Shown piece after piece: positions 56,607-64,000 of a stretch of DNA of 64,000 nucleotides. The translations under genes and the position numbers were made by a program. How positions within the stretch are numbered: position 1 is the stretch's first letter; each line of letters begins with the position of its first letter. The DNA comes from Anabaena catenula FACHB-362 (GTDB lineage Bacteria > Cyanobacteriota > Cyanobacteriia > Cyanobacteriales > Nostocaceae): NCBI RefSeq assembly GCF_014698735.1, contig NZ_JACJTQ010000033.1:1-64000 (forward strand), given 5' to 3'. Under the pieces are notes generated by a model, which worked only from the letters and a program-made list of their open reading frames with translations, was not told the origin of the DNA and searched no databases.

Positions 56607-57011
56607 ATGACTAAGTTACTTGAACAAGCGATCGCACAAATAAAGCAACTTCCAGAAACTGAACAAGATAGAATTGCTAGATTCATTCTCAACGCTTTAG
56701 AAAATAATTTGGTTGAGAAAAGTTTATCTATTATTGATGAGAGTGATACTTGGACGGAAGAAGATCAACTTGATATCACATCTTTTTCTTTAGATAAAGA
56801 AATGACTAATACCACAAAAACAGTTGTTATTACCAAAGAAATTTTAGATAAAGGATGTAGTATCAATGGGGGATATAGTCGTAAACAACTAGAACTATTT
56901 GGTATTCAGGGCTTTCCACCAGGATGGAAAAAGGCTTTGCTCGGAAAAGTTTTTTCTGTAGAAGTTGTCAATCAATTTATTGCTCTCCAAGATCAGCATT
57001 TAAAAAGCTAA
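56607..57011 (+). CDS. Antitoxin-like/hypothetical protein, 134 aa
   Basis: Start set at the ATG at 56607 (MTKLLEQAIAQIKQLPETEQ); an ATG four codons earlier cannot be excluded. The N-terminal 30 residues look like the short helical module of DUF2281/RelB-type antitoxins (LPETEQDRIARFILNALE). The C-terminal 50 residues form a second block (GGYSRKQLELFGIQGFPPGW) that I do not recognise. No toxin gene adjoins it. It may be a solitary antitoxin-derived protein. Confidence 0.5.
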   Translation: MTKLLEQAIAQIKQLPETEQDRIARFILNALENNLVEKSLSIIDESDTWTEEDQLDITSFSLDKEMTNTTKTVVITKEILDKGCSINGGYSRKQLELFGIQGFPPGWKKALLGKVFSVEVVNQFIALQDQHLKS

Positions 57012-57184
57012 ACCAATGATACAAATGAACTTTAGAATCGTATATTAGTAAACTGACAACTTTAGCAAAACCCTTATTTCTTTTCTTTGCGCCTTTGCGC
57101 CTTTGCGTGAGATAAAAAAAGCTGAAAAAAGGGCAGGTATCAAACCCACCCCAATCATAACTCTTCGTTGTAATTACGAATTAT

Positions 57185-58762
57185 TTAATTACCAATTATT
57201 GGCGCACTTAAAGAAACTTGCTCTACTTCTTTTTGAGCCGTCAAAGTTGGTACAGAATCACGCAATCTTGCTGTCAATTGTACAGTTGTAGCGTCGTACA
57301 TTTGTGTTAGCAACTTGGGATAAAAACCAATGCCGATAATGGGAATCAACAAACAAGCAATGATAAAGACTTCACGGGGTTCAGCATCAATCAAAGCTTG
57401 GTGAGAAACTAATTCTTCGTTTTCTTGTCCGTAGAAAATTTCTCGCAACATTGAAAGTAGATAAATTGGCGTTAAAATCACACCAACTGCCATCAAGAAA
57501 ATGACGATGACTTTGAATGTTGGGTTATAAGCATCGCTAGTAGCGAAACCAACAAACACCATTAATTCCGCTACAAAACCACTCATTCCTGGCAATGCTA
57601 AAGATGCCATTGAACAAGTTGTAAACATGGCGAAAATCTTCCGCATTCTCTTACCGACACCACCCATTTCATCTAACATTAAGGTGTGTGTGCGGTCATA
57701 AGTTGCACCGACTAAAAAGAACAAACTTGCCCCAATTAATCCGTGAGAAACCATTTGTAAAACTGCCCCACTTAAACCCAAATCGGTGAAGGAAGCAATA
57801 CCAATGAGAACAAAGCCCATGTGAGAAATTGAAGAATAGGCAATTTTCCGTTTTAAGTTCCTCTGGGCAAAGGACGTTAACGCAGCGTAGATGATATTTA
57901 CTACCCCCAAAATTACCAACGCAGGTGCAACGTAAGCGTGGGCATCAGGTAGCATTTGGGCATTCATGCGAATTAGGGCATAACCACCCATTTTCAACAA
58001 AATACCTGCTAGTAACATATGCACGGGCGCTGTAGCTTCACCGTGGGCATCTGGTAGCCAGGTATGGAGAGGAATGATGGGCAACTTGACAGCGTAGGCA
58101 ATCAGGAAGCCAGCGTACAGTAAAAGTTGTAAATTTAGACCAAAATCTTTCAATGCGAGCGATCGCATATCGAAAGTCACCGTATCGCCATAAAATCCCA
58201 TTGTCAAGGAAGACAGCAAAATAAATAGCGACCCACCAGCAGTGTATAAAATAAATTTAGTTGCTGCATATTGGCGCTTTTTACCTCCCCAAATCGACAG
58301 CAGGAAGTATATCGGTACAAGTTCCAATTCCCACACCAGGAAAAATAACAGCATATCCTGGACTGCGAACACAGCGATTTGACCACCATACATGGCCAGA
58401 ATCAAGAAGAAAAATAATTTCGGCTTGAAGGTGACAGGCCAAGCTGCTAAAACTGCCAAGGTGGTAATGAATCCAGTCAACAGAATTAGGGGCATAGACA
58501 AGCCATCTGCCCCTACTGACCAATTCAAACCTAGCTGTGGTACCCAGGGGTAACTCTCCACCAGTTGCAAATCGGGATTGGAGAAATCGTACCCAGTACA
58601 AAAAGCGTAAACAATCAGTGCGAAATCTATCAACCCGACAATCAGGGAATACCAGCGCACTGTTTTGCCGTCTTTATCTGGGATGATAGGAAGTAGTAGT
58701 GACGCGGCTATTGGGAACAAAATAATCGTCGTCAGCCACGGGAAATTAGCTATATTCATCAC
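57185..58762 (-). CDS. ndhD1: NAD(P)H-quinone oxidoreductase subunit 4 (NdhD1)
   Basis: A 525-residue proton-pumping membrane subunit of the NDH-1 complex, acting in respiration and cyclic electron flow at the thylakoid membrane. About 14 hydrophobic helices are present, with the antiporter-type motifs [37 protein letters not shown] and [11 protein letters not shown]. The conserved Glu and Lys residues of proton channels are in WELE and in the [12 protein letters not shown] helix. Similarity is to the D1/D2 class rather than the CO2-uptake D3/D4 forms, which is a judgement from overall sequence. ndhF1, usually adjacent, lies 4 kb upstream on the same strand here. Confidence 0.93.
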   Translation of the reverse strand: MMNIANFPWLTTIILFPIAASLLLPIIPDKDGKTVRWYSLIVGLIDFALIVYAFCTGYDFSNPDLQLVESYPWVPQLGLNWSVGADGLSMPLILLTGFITTLAVLAAWPVTFKPKLFFFLILAMYGGQIAVFAVQDMLLFFLVWELELVPIYFLLSIWGGKKRQYAATKFILYTAGGSLFILLSSLTMGFYGDTVTFDMRSLALKDFGLNLQLLLYAGFLIAYAVKLPIIPLHTWLPDAHGEATAPVHMLLAGILLKMGGYALIRMNAQMLPDAHAYVAPALVILGVVNIIYAALTSFAQRNLKRKIAYSSISHMGFVLIGIASFTDLGLSGAVLQMVSHGLIGASLFFLVGATYDRTHTLMLDEMGGVGKRMRKIFAMFTTCSMASLALPGMSGFVAELMVFVGFATSDAYNPTFKVIVIFLMAVGVILTPIYLLSMLREIFYGQENEELVSHQALIDAEPREVFIIACLLIPIIGIGFYPKLLTQMYDATTVQLTARLRDSVPTLTAQKEVEQVSLSAPIIGN

Positions 58763-59127
58763 AATCAGTCTGCAATTAAAATCTTGTTTGGCAAAAAGTC
58801 ACTAGTTATTAACTAACAGCTTTTTGGCAATTTTCTCTTCATTGTTAGGTTGATTTAATTAAATTGGCAATACCCAATTTTTCTCTTGGGAGTCTTTTTT
58901 GACCTTTGGGAGTACGGAATGTGGGGTGGAATACTATCAGATCACCCAATAGACAATATCTACCAACCAGCCCTCACGGAAAGCCTCCATCTGGCTGGTA
59001 AACTGCCCGCCAGTTGCCTCACACCGGGCAATTACGGTATCTGTGCGACGTTAAATGGCAAATTTGTCAGAATCAGGATTTACAGGATTTAAGGATAAAC
59101 AAGATGATCTTTTTCCAGAGTTAAATG
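58763..59127. other. Upstream region of ndhD1, no gene
   Basis: The first 100 bases, upstream of ndhD1 on the reverse strand, are AT-rich and presumably hold its promoter. A 68-codon forward frame at 58886-59092 has no family features and is not annotated. At 59071-59090 the GTCAGAATCAGGATTTACAG repeat begins. Confidence 0.45.
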
Positions 59128-59283
59128 TTATACAATGTCTGTACCATTAGCTTGATAAATTGTCACAGTATATCCTCGACGATAAGCTTGGTAATGTTTT
59201 CCACGTACACCACCTGTAAAATCGTATTCTGGGAGCATTTCGTTATCTGTGATATCTGACTGTTCAGATTTAATATTGTTCAT
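59128..59283 (-). CDS. Truncated small protein of the MLPEYDFxGGVRGKHYQAYR type, 51 aa
   Basis: The 51-codon frame from the ATG at 59283 contains MLPEYDFTGGVRGKHYQAYR and TVTIYQANG, a motif set I associate with a frequent family of small cyanobacterial proteins of about 80-95 residues, often beside toxin genes. This copy stops right after TIYQANGTDIV and lacks the usual C-terminal third, so it is probably a remnant. No toxin-like gene is next to it. It lies in the accessory DNA between ndhD1 and ndhF1. Confidence 0.55.
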   Translation of the reverse strand: MNNIKSEQSDITDNEMLPEYDFTGGVRGKHYQAYRRGYTVTIYQANGTDIV

Positions 59284-59405
59284 AATTTTGATTGAGTTAT
59301 TTTTAGGAAAATAGGATTTTTGTAGGTTGGGTTAAGCGACAGTGCAACCCAACAAAGGCTTGTATCAGATTGAGAATTGGTTTGTTTAGATGACAATGAT
59401 TATTT

Positions 59406-59838
59406 TGTCTGAATCAGGATATCCAGGATTAAAGGATTAACAGGATTTTATATGAATATTTATCTGGGAATATATCAGGTTTTTAAGATGAGTTTTTTCT
59501 ACATCCTGAAAATCCTTGATTGTCTTAATCAGGATACCCAGGATTAGAGGATTAACCCTGTTCTGTCAGATTAGGAAAATGCAACATCTGAAAGGTTTAC
59601 GGGGCTTTGGTTTTGATATTTTATGCAGCAATTTTATTTTTTAATACCTAAAAAAGCGCCAAATCTTGATGAAATAAGAGTTACAAAAGATGGATTTGAT
59701 TATTGTTTTCCGAGAGTGACAAAACAGGGTTAACGGGATTTTGCATAAATATTTATCTGGAAAGATTTCAGATTTTAAAGATGAGTTTTTCCTTCATCCT
59801 GTACATCCTTAAATCCTGGATATCCTGATTCAGACAGT
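59406..59838. repeat. Two tandem copies of a TGTC(T)GAATCAGGAT repeat, second copy interrupted by the MITE-like element
   Basis: Copy 1 (59406-59520) and copy 2 (59521-59838) share AATCAGGAT, CCAGGATTA, AGGATTAA, GGGATTTT or AGGATTTT, ATATTTATCTGG and AAGATGAGTTTTT in the same order. Copy 2 carries the 174-bp element between GGATTAA and CGGGATTTT. Copy 1 has GGATTAACAGGATTTT at the equivalent point, so it serves as the empty site. The last 25 bases of copy 2 are the reverse complement of the start of copy 1. Related repeats lie at 19540-19817. Confidence 0.8.
59556..59729 (+). mobile_element. 174-bp MITE-like element, copy B, flanked by TTAA duplication
   Basis: It matches 20089-20262 with no difference that I could see. 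TTAA is found at 59552-59555 and at 59730-59733, while the neighbouring empty repeat copy has a single TTAA, which fits a 4-bp target-site duplication. Terminal inverted repeats are CCCTGTTCTGTC and GACAAAACAGGG. The internal 36-codon frame ends here at a TAA formed by the target duplication. Apparent identity of the two copies points to recent movement. Confidence 0.85.
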
Positions 59839-59907
59839 AGGGTTTGTTGGCGAAGCGTAACGCACTAAAATTGATTAGATTTAATCTCATGAATTAATGT
59901 GAGTTAA

Positions 59908-60084
59908 TTTTATGGGACAATTATTCATGTAGATATTAGAGATGGAAAAATTCGGATTCAGAGGGATTTTACCGAGGAAGGGGTAGCTAGTGAGTTGGTA
60001 GATTTGGGAGTACCAAAAACGGATATTGTTTTAGGTTTTAAGCCACTTTATATGAGAAAGTTTACTGATTTTGCATCGGTTTAG
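59908..60084 (+). pseudogene. XisI C-terminal relic
   Basis: A frame of 58 codons before the stop reads FYGTIIHVDIRDGKIRIQRDFTEEGVASELVDLGVPKTDIVLGF in segments, and ends RKFTDFASV. This is the C-terminal half of XisI, the fdxN-element excision controlling factor family, which is abundant in heterocystous cyanobacteria and usually paired with XisH. A stop codon precedes the segment and there is no start, so the gene is broken. No xisH is visible. Confidence 0.8.
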
Positions 60085-60358
60085 ATTTTTGTTACATTTT
60101 ATCTCACTGAACCTACAAAACGAATATTTTGATATCAGCAGCTAAAAATTTCTCGAAGTTAAGACTAGGCGAACACAATAAAAAATTGTGTTGTTTTTGA
60201 TAATTCACTAGTAAAGACTATGTACTTAGTTAAATCGAAAATTTTTCTAATTTTTTTTACTTAATAGTTGCGTATATCGCCGTAGTTGTGATATATTAAA
60301 TGTGTTAGAGAATAAGCATCCTACTTCAAGGATGACTTTAATTAGAAGGAAAAAACGA

Positions 60359-60424
60359 ATGAAGCAACAAGTCAAACATAATAACAAAAATGAAACAAAA
60401 AAACCGACCCACTTTGTTTTCTGA
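60359..60424 (+). CDS. 21-codon leader-type ORF overlapping the 122-aa gene
   Basis: AGAAGGA lies 8 bases before the ATG at 60359, the best ribosome-binding site in the area. The frame encodes 21 residues (MKQQVKHNNKNETKKPTHFV and one more) and stops at 60422-60424, inside the 122-aa gene in another frame. It may be a leader peptide, or the true start of the 122-aa gene reached after a frameshift at an A-run. Confidence 0.35.
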   Translation: MKQQVKHNNKNETKKPTHFVF

Positions 60425-60758
60425 GAAAATCTTACTGCTTGGCGACCTATCCCCAAGAAAGGACTGGCTGATGCTGGAAGAATACATACAGCAAGAAGCA
60501 AAATTTGTCAAGTACAGGATAGATCATCCTGCTAGAACCAAAGCTCTTACATGGATAGTAGAACCACTATCCAGATTATTGCCAGAAAAGACAAAGAAAG
60601 AATTATTAGAGCGGTTATATAAAGAAAATATAGATGACCAGATCATTGGTCGGCCAATTTGGATAAATGAAGCAGTTAATATATTGCAATTTGCTTGCTG
60701 TATTGCTTCCACCTTACAGATACAAGCAAAAGACCTGATATCAGCCTTACTCCAATAA
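60390..60758 (+). CDS. Protein of unknown function, 122 aa
   Basis: The frame starts at an ATG at 60390 that has no good ribosome-binding site of its own. It continues ILLLGDLSPRKDWLMLEEY, HPARTKALTWIVEPLSRLLP and ends ILQFACCIASTLQIQAKDLI. It is helical, with no known family and no membrane segment. A clear terminator follows, which supports a real transcription unit. Translation may depend on the overlapping 21-codon frame upstream. Confidence 0.5.
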   Translation: MKQKNRPTLFSEKILLLGDLSPRKDWLMLEEYIQQEAKFVKYRIDHPARTKALTWIVEPLSRLLPEKTKKELLERLYKENIDDQIIGRPIWINEAVNILQFACCIASTLQIQAKDLISALLQ

Positions 60759-60791
60759 AGTTATCGAAGTAGTAATTTAGATATTTGGACT

Positions 60792-60823
60792 CAGGGCAGA
60801 AGTAACATTTTGCCCTGTTTTCT
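60792..60823 (+). terminator. Intrinsic terminator after the 122-aa gene
   Basis: CAGGGCA (60792-60798) and TGCCCTG (60811-60817) form a perfect 7-bp stem with a 12-base loop, followed by TTTTCTT. It lies 34 bases after the stop codon. Confidence 0.75.
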
Positions 60824-60858
60824 TGTATCCATTGTCATTATCTAACATTAGTATGAAT

Positions 60859-61527
60859 TTAAGCGAAACCACCATCCAGCCTTGCTCTAAGAGCGCAAAT
60901 ATAAACAATAGCTGGAATAACTCTTTTATAACTAGGTTCGGTTAACTGCCATATTGTAAATAATCCTGCACCTATCCAACCAACTGGGCCGAGAACGAGA
61001 GCTATAGTACGTGACATTGTTGTATAAACAACAAAAGGTAAAGTAATTCCTATTATTCCGCTAAGTGAGCCAAGTGTTGTTGAAGCTAGTAAATAAATAC
61101 CAAAACCAGACAACTTAGCACCAGTCAAAGCAAGAAAAATACTACTACTTCCTAAAAGTTCACTTCCTTTATCAAATTCTGATGCTGCTTTTCTTAACTC
61201 TTCTTCCATTTGTCGTTTTTGCTCAGGTGTCATTTTCTCCCACATCGTTTCCATTACCTTCTGAGCAATTTTAATTTCCATGACACTAGCTGATTCATAT
61301 TTATCACATTTGATTTTTAATTTTTTAGCGGCACGCCTAACTATTTTTTGATAACTTGGATGATCATCAAATATTTCATTAAATATATAACTAGCTGCAT
61401 CTTGACTCTTCTTAGATAAACGATCGATAATGCGATCAACAGTTGGTTCTTTAGCTTTGAGAATATATGCTAAAGCTTTTCTTTCATCAAAGGAAGCACG
61501 ATTTAATAAATATTTAAGGTCATCCAT
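60859..61527 (-). CDS. YaaW/UPF0174-like protein, 222 aa
   Basis: The N-terminus MDDLKYLLNRASFDERKALAYIL matches the DUF3944-type start, and the rest resembles E. coli YaaW: a helical middle part with WEKMTPEQKRQMEEELRK, a hydrophobic region of two or three helices (about 120-200) and the end KRVIPAIVYICALRARL, close to the family's TIPAVLQIACLR. Family function is not known. It lies in the accessory DNA between ndhF1 and ndhD1, transcribed toward the 122-aa gene, with its own upstream region. Confidence 0.7.
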   Translation of the reverse strand: MDDLKYLLNRASFDERKALAYILKAKEPTVDRIIDRLSKKSQDAASYIFNEIFDDHPSYQKIVRRAAKKLKIKCDKYESASVMEIKIAQKVMETMWEKMTPEQKRQMEEELRKAASEFDKGSELLGSSSIFLALTGAKLSGFGIYLLASTTLGSLSGIIGITLPFVVYTTMSRTIALVLGPVGWIGAGLFTIWQLTEPSYKRVIPAIVYICALRARLDGGFA

Positions 61528-61679
61528 ATCATTAAGAAGTATTAACAGTTACTTGTTGACTTCTAAAAGTATATCAAATATCACTCAATATTCAATAGAT
61601 CGCTGTGCTGTGTTCTTCCTTTGCGTCTTTGCTTCTTTGTATCTTTGCGCGAAACAAAAAATTTTCATAACCCAGCGAA

Positions 61680-61779
61680 TATAAATCGCGTCTACACAGA
61701 CAAAACCCGCCTTTGCGGGTTCAAAAATCTTGTTATTAGTCCACGCAGGTGGACTTTGTTTGTATAGCCGCGATTTATA
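61680..61779. repeat. 100-bp foldback (MITE-like) element
   Basis: The ends TATAAATCGCG (61680-61690) and CGCGATTTATA (61769-61779) are perfectly complementary, and pairing extends inward for about 12 more bases with three mismatches. Inside are AACCCGC-CTTT-GCGGGTT (61704-61721) and GTCCAC-GCAG-GTGGAC (61739-61754). The outermost TA could be a target duplication of a Tc1/IS630-type element. It is located downstream of the HNH gene and upstream of the YaaW gene. Confidence 0.75.
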
Positions 61780-61818
61780 ATCGCCAGGACTTTCCAAAAA
61801 CCGAAAAAATCCCCATCA

Positions 61819-62241
61819 TTAATCATTAGGAGGATGCCAACTTAAACCAATCCAAATTGCCCTAGCTTGGACAACATCTTCATTATTTAATCGTAAAGCT
61901 AAAACCGTACCTCTGCCAATAGCAGTTATTCCAATAATATGAGTACCACCATTTGCCCATTGAAAATGATCTAACCATCTTTGTAGACGAGGATTAAACA
62001 AAGATACAGATTCATTAGTTACAGGATCATTAGCAGTTATTTTCGCTCCTTTAAACTCATTACAGCGATAACAACAAGCTGCTAAATTTTCTCGTTCATC
62101 ATTTCCCCCTAATGAACTAGGCAAAATATGATCCATAACCAAAGGCATACCTGTTAAACGGCTAGATGTACGACAATATTCACATCTATAACCAGCCTCA
62201 TTAATAACTTGTTGACGAACTGATTTAGAAATAGATGACAC
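61819..62241 (-). CDS. HNH endonuclease
   Basis: A 140-residue nuclease of the HNH family: CEYCRTSSRLTGMPLVMDHILPSSLGG has the first zinc cysteines and the catalytic DH, then NLAACCYRCNEFKG has the Asn and the second CxxC, with the final His replaced in the usual N-x-x-K form. The C-terminal 60 residues (FNPRLQRWLDHFQW, GITAIGRGTVLALRLN) are typical of a subfamily common in Nostocales. It starts 5 bases after the 104-aa gene, so the two are translated as a unit. It could be a toxin-like or mobile-DNA nuclease; the target is unknown. Confidence 0.88.
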   Translation of the reverse strand: MSSISKSVRQQVINEAGYRCEYCRTSSRLTGMPLVMDHILPSSLGGNDERENLAACCYRCNEFKGAKITANDPVTNESVSLFNPRLQRWLDHFQWANGGTHIIGITAIGRGTVLALRLNNEDVVQARAIWIGLSWHPPND

Positions 62242-62246
62242 TGGTA

Positions 62247-62561
62247 TTATACTAATTGCTCAAAATCTGGAAGAGAAAAACCTTTCCACTTTAAAAGTGC
62301 ATAGGCATACGCTTTTTTCAACATTAAATAATCAGCACTCACTCGCAGAGATTTCAACAACAATCTATCAGATTCACTTAATTGATTATTTTGATTTTTT
62401 TCTAACAGTTGAAAATGTAATTCTTGCTGACTTTCTGGAATTTGACTTTGAGCAATATTTAATAATTCCTCAATCGTTAATTCTTGCATAGCAATGAATT
62501 CTCCTTGTAATTCCAGAGGTGCATAATCAACAGCAGGAGGAGAATTAATTTGAGTAGTCAT
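62247..62561 (-). CDS. HNH-associated small protein, 104 aa (candidate antitoxin/partner)
   Basis: It lies directly upstream of the HNH gene with a 5-base gap. It is helical: MQELTIEELLNIAQSQIPES, LLEKNQNNQLSESDRLLLKS and a C-terminal ALLKWKGFSLPDFEQL. The middle resembles the body of the protein at 30310, which carries a Phd-like N-terminus. The tight coupling suggests that it controls or guides the nuclease, but an antitoxin role is inference only. Confidence 0.65.
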   Translation of the reverse strand: MTTQINSPPAVDYAPLELQGEFIAMQELTIEELLNIAQSQIPESQQELHFQLLEKNQNNQLSESDRLLLKSLRVSADYLMLKKAYAYALLKWKGFSLPDFEQLV

Positions 62562-62790
62562 ACATTTTAGTAATTTGTTTTTATTATAACTTATTATTTA
62601 TTTTTGATAAATGCCATTTTCAACCCCAACTCTCAATTTTCTTCCTTCGTGTCCTTTGCTTCTCCTGTCGGAGACGCTGCGCGAACGCAACGCTAACGCG
62701 AACGCGTCTTCGTGGTTCAATAACTCCGCGACTCTGCGCCTCTGCGTGCAAAAAAATAATCTAGGGGCGGACAAACCGCCCCCATTAAAA

Positions 62791-64000
62791 TCAGGTAACA
62801 CCAAAAACAATCACCAAGCCCAAAACAGCCCCAAATACAATCAGAGCATAGAATTGAACCCGACCGCTTTCCAGGTATTTCAAACCTTCACCACTAACCA
62901 AAGTAAAGAAACCAGTTAAATTAACCGCACCGTCAACAACGCGGAAATCAACTTCCATCACTTGTCTAGCTACACGACGCAAACCAAGCACAAACACACG
63001 GTGATAAATATCGTCAAAGTACCACTTGTTCAAAGATAATTCATACAGAGGTTTGATTTTGGAAGCGATCGCAGCAGGGTCAATTTTCCGGGCTAAATAC
63101 ATCAGCACCGCCAAAGTAATACCCACCACAGAAATAGCCACAGAACTACCCGCCATGATGTAAAACTCATGGGGGTCGAATTCCGCAGCTTTTTCCATCA
63201 CTTCAGCCAAACTTTCGTTAGGAGAATAGATGAACTGCTCAAAATAATTGGCGTAGGGTGTACCCACCAAACCAATCAACATCGAAGGAATTGCCAACAC
63301 CAACAACGGTAGAGTCATCGTCCAAGGAGACTCATGGGGAGAGGTGCTGTGGTGTCCGTGGGAGTCGTGGGAGTCATGTGCTGCCAGTTCTCCTGTTTTC
63401 ATTGCCCCTGGGCCAAAGTTAGGCGCTAGTTCAACAGCACCTAATTTTTCAGCCGCAGCCGCAGCCGCATTCTTGAGTTGGGTTTTGATTTTCTCATCAT
63501 TACCCCGGAATTTGCCTTCAAATGTCGAGAAATACATTCTAAACATATAAAAAGCGGTAATCCCAGCAGTTAGCCAACCAATGAACCACAACAGGGGGTT
63601 AGCTGCAAAAGCTGCACCGAGAATTTCATCTTTTGACCAAAAACCAGCAAAGGGAGGAACCCCGGAAATTGCCAAGCAACCAATTAAGAAAGTGATGCCA
63701 GTTGCAGGCATATACTTCCGCAATCCGCCCATTAAGCGCATATCCTGCGCCAATACGGCATCATGACCAACAACGCCTTCCATGCCGTGAATTACCGAAC
63801 CTGAACCCAAGAATAGCATCGCCTTGAAATAGGCGTGGGTCATGAGGTGAAATAATCCAGCTGAGTAAGCGCCTACTCCCATAGCCATCACCATGTAACC
63901 GAGTTGGGAAATGGTGGAGTAAGCCAGTCCCTTTTTGATGTCGTTTTGGGTAATAGCGATAGTCGCGCCCAAAAATGCTGTAAATGCCCCAGTAAAGGCA
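62791..64000 (-). CDS. ndhF1: NAD(P)H-quinone oxidoreductase subunit 5 (NdhF1), C-terminal part, cut by window edge
   Basis: The frame is open to the window end, so the gene starts beyond 64000; about 403 codons of the expected 650-700 are visible. NdhF is the largest proton-pumping subunit of NDH-1. Visible motifs are KKGLAYSTISQLGYM, LFHLMTHAYFKAMLFLGSGS and ISGVPPFAGFWSKDEIL, then a soluble stretch with a His-rich run (HDSHDSHGHHSTSPHES), and the C-terminal membrane helices with NKWYFDDIYHRVF on the long lateral helix. Similarity is to the F1 type. It runs toward ndhD1 but 4 kb of accessory DNA intervene. Confidence 0.92.
   Translation of the reverse strand, partial: AFTGAFTAFLGATIAITQNDIKKGLAYSTISQLGYMVMAMGVGAYSAGLFHLMTHAYFKAMLFLGSGSVIHGMEGVVGHDAVLAQDMRLMGGLRKYMPATGITFLIGCLAISGVPPFAGFWSKDEILGAAFAANPLLWFIGWLTAGITAFYMFRMYFSTFEGKFRGNDEKIKTQLKNAAAAAAEKLGAVELAPNFGPGAMKTGELAAHDSHDSHGHHSTSPHESPWTMTLPLLVLAIPSMLIGLVGTPYANYFEQFIYSPNESLAEVMEKAAEFDPHEFYIMAGSSVAISVVGITLAVLMYLARKIDPAAIASKIKPLYELSLNKWYFDDIYHRVFVLGLRRVARQVMEVDFRVVDGAVNLTGFFTLVSGEGLKYLESGRVQFYALIVFGAVLGLVIVFGVT

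Noticed and set aside
58886-59092. 68-codon forward frame upstream of ndhD1
   Set aside because: No family resemblance; its 3' end is made of the GTCAGAATCAGG repeat.
61700-61725. tRNA T-arm-like string GCGGGTTCAAAAATC
   Set aside because: It is the inner hairpin of the 100-bp foldback element; no acceptor stem, D-arm or anticodon arm can be drawn around it.

Overview
The window comes from a filamentous, probably heterocyst-forming cyanobacterium of the Nostocales (Nostoc/Anabaena type). The evidence is the NDH-1 subunits NdhD and NdhF, the dense scatter of the HIP1 octamer GCGATCGC in coding DNA, many arrays of 7-bp tandem repeats between genes (the STRR class known from heterocystous cyanobacteria), a XisI relic, and protein families typical of Nostoc. 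It is AT-rich chromosomal DNA, mostly single genes or pairs. I saw no rRNA, tRNA or CRISPR array.

Layout. 1-104 is the 5' end of a TnpB gene running off the left edge. 1.2-9.0 kb holds glycogen phosphorylase, a DUF255 thioredoxin-like protein, ClpP and a protein of unknown function. 9.0-18 kb starts with a 1.2-kb gene-free leader, followed by an RNase II/R-like protein with an altered catalytic site, UbiX, a LapA-like membrane protein, a STAND NTPase, shikimate kinase and ArgB. 18-29 kb holds a TPR protein and DUF3153 lipoprotein pair, a mobile-element/Uma2-like chimera, PdxH, an AI-2E family transporter, ScpA, an NDP-sugar synthase, arginine decarboxylase, Ndk and TerC. 29.4-32.0 kb is an accessory patch: fused relics of a TcmP/DUF5131 pair, an orphan antitoxin-like gene and two unknown genes. 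32.5-45 kb has acetyl-CoA synthetase, a cobalt/nickel ECF transporter (M, Q, O), a lipoprotein, DUF1361, a baeRF-like protein, an AlbA_2 protein, a PEP-synthase-like enzyme and MgtC, then a pseudogene. 45.8-57 kb has RecF, a P-type Ca2+-ATPase, a transglutaminase-like protein, an unknown 453-aa protein, an Fe-S RecB-like nuclease, a phosphohexomutase and a second LapA-like protein. 57.2-64 kb has ndhD1 and the 3' part of ndhF1, separated by 4 kb of accessory DNA.

Functional links visible here are carbon storage and acetate use (glycogen phosphorylase, phosphohexomutase, Acs, PEP-synthase-like), arginine metabolism (ArgB, SpeA), metal handling (ECF cobalt/nickel transporter, Ca2+ pump, MgtC, TerC), chromosome maintenance (ScpA, RecF, the Fe-S nuclease) and NDH-1.

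The strongest new observation is a 174-bp element present twice with no difference seen (20089-20262 and 59556-59729). It has 12-bp near-perfect terminal inverted repeats and different 4-bp target duplications (ATAT, TTAA). A neighbouring repeat copy provides an empty-site comparison. One copy supplies the start codon and first 36 codons of a downstream Uma2-like gene fragment. Secondary observations are the accessory islet splitting ndhF1 from ndhD1, the loss of catalytic aspartates in the RNB protein, the TcmP/DUF5131 relic, and heptamer repeats that invade coding sequence (recF) or abut start codons.
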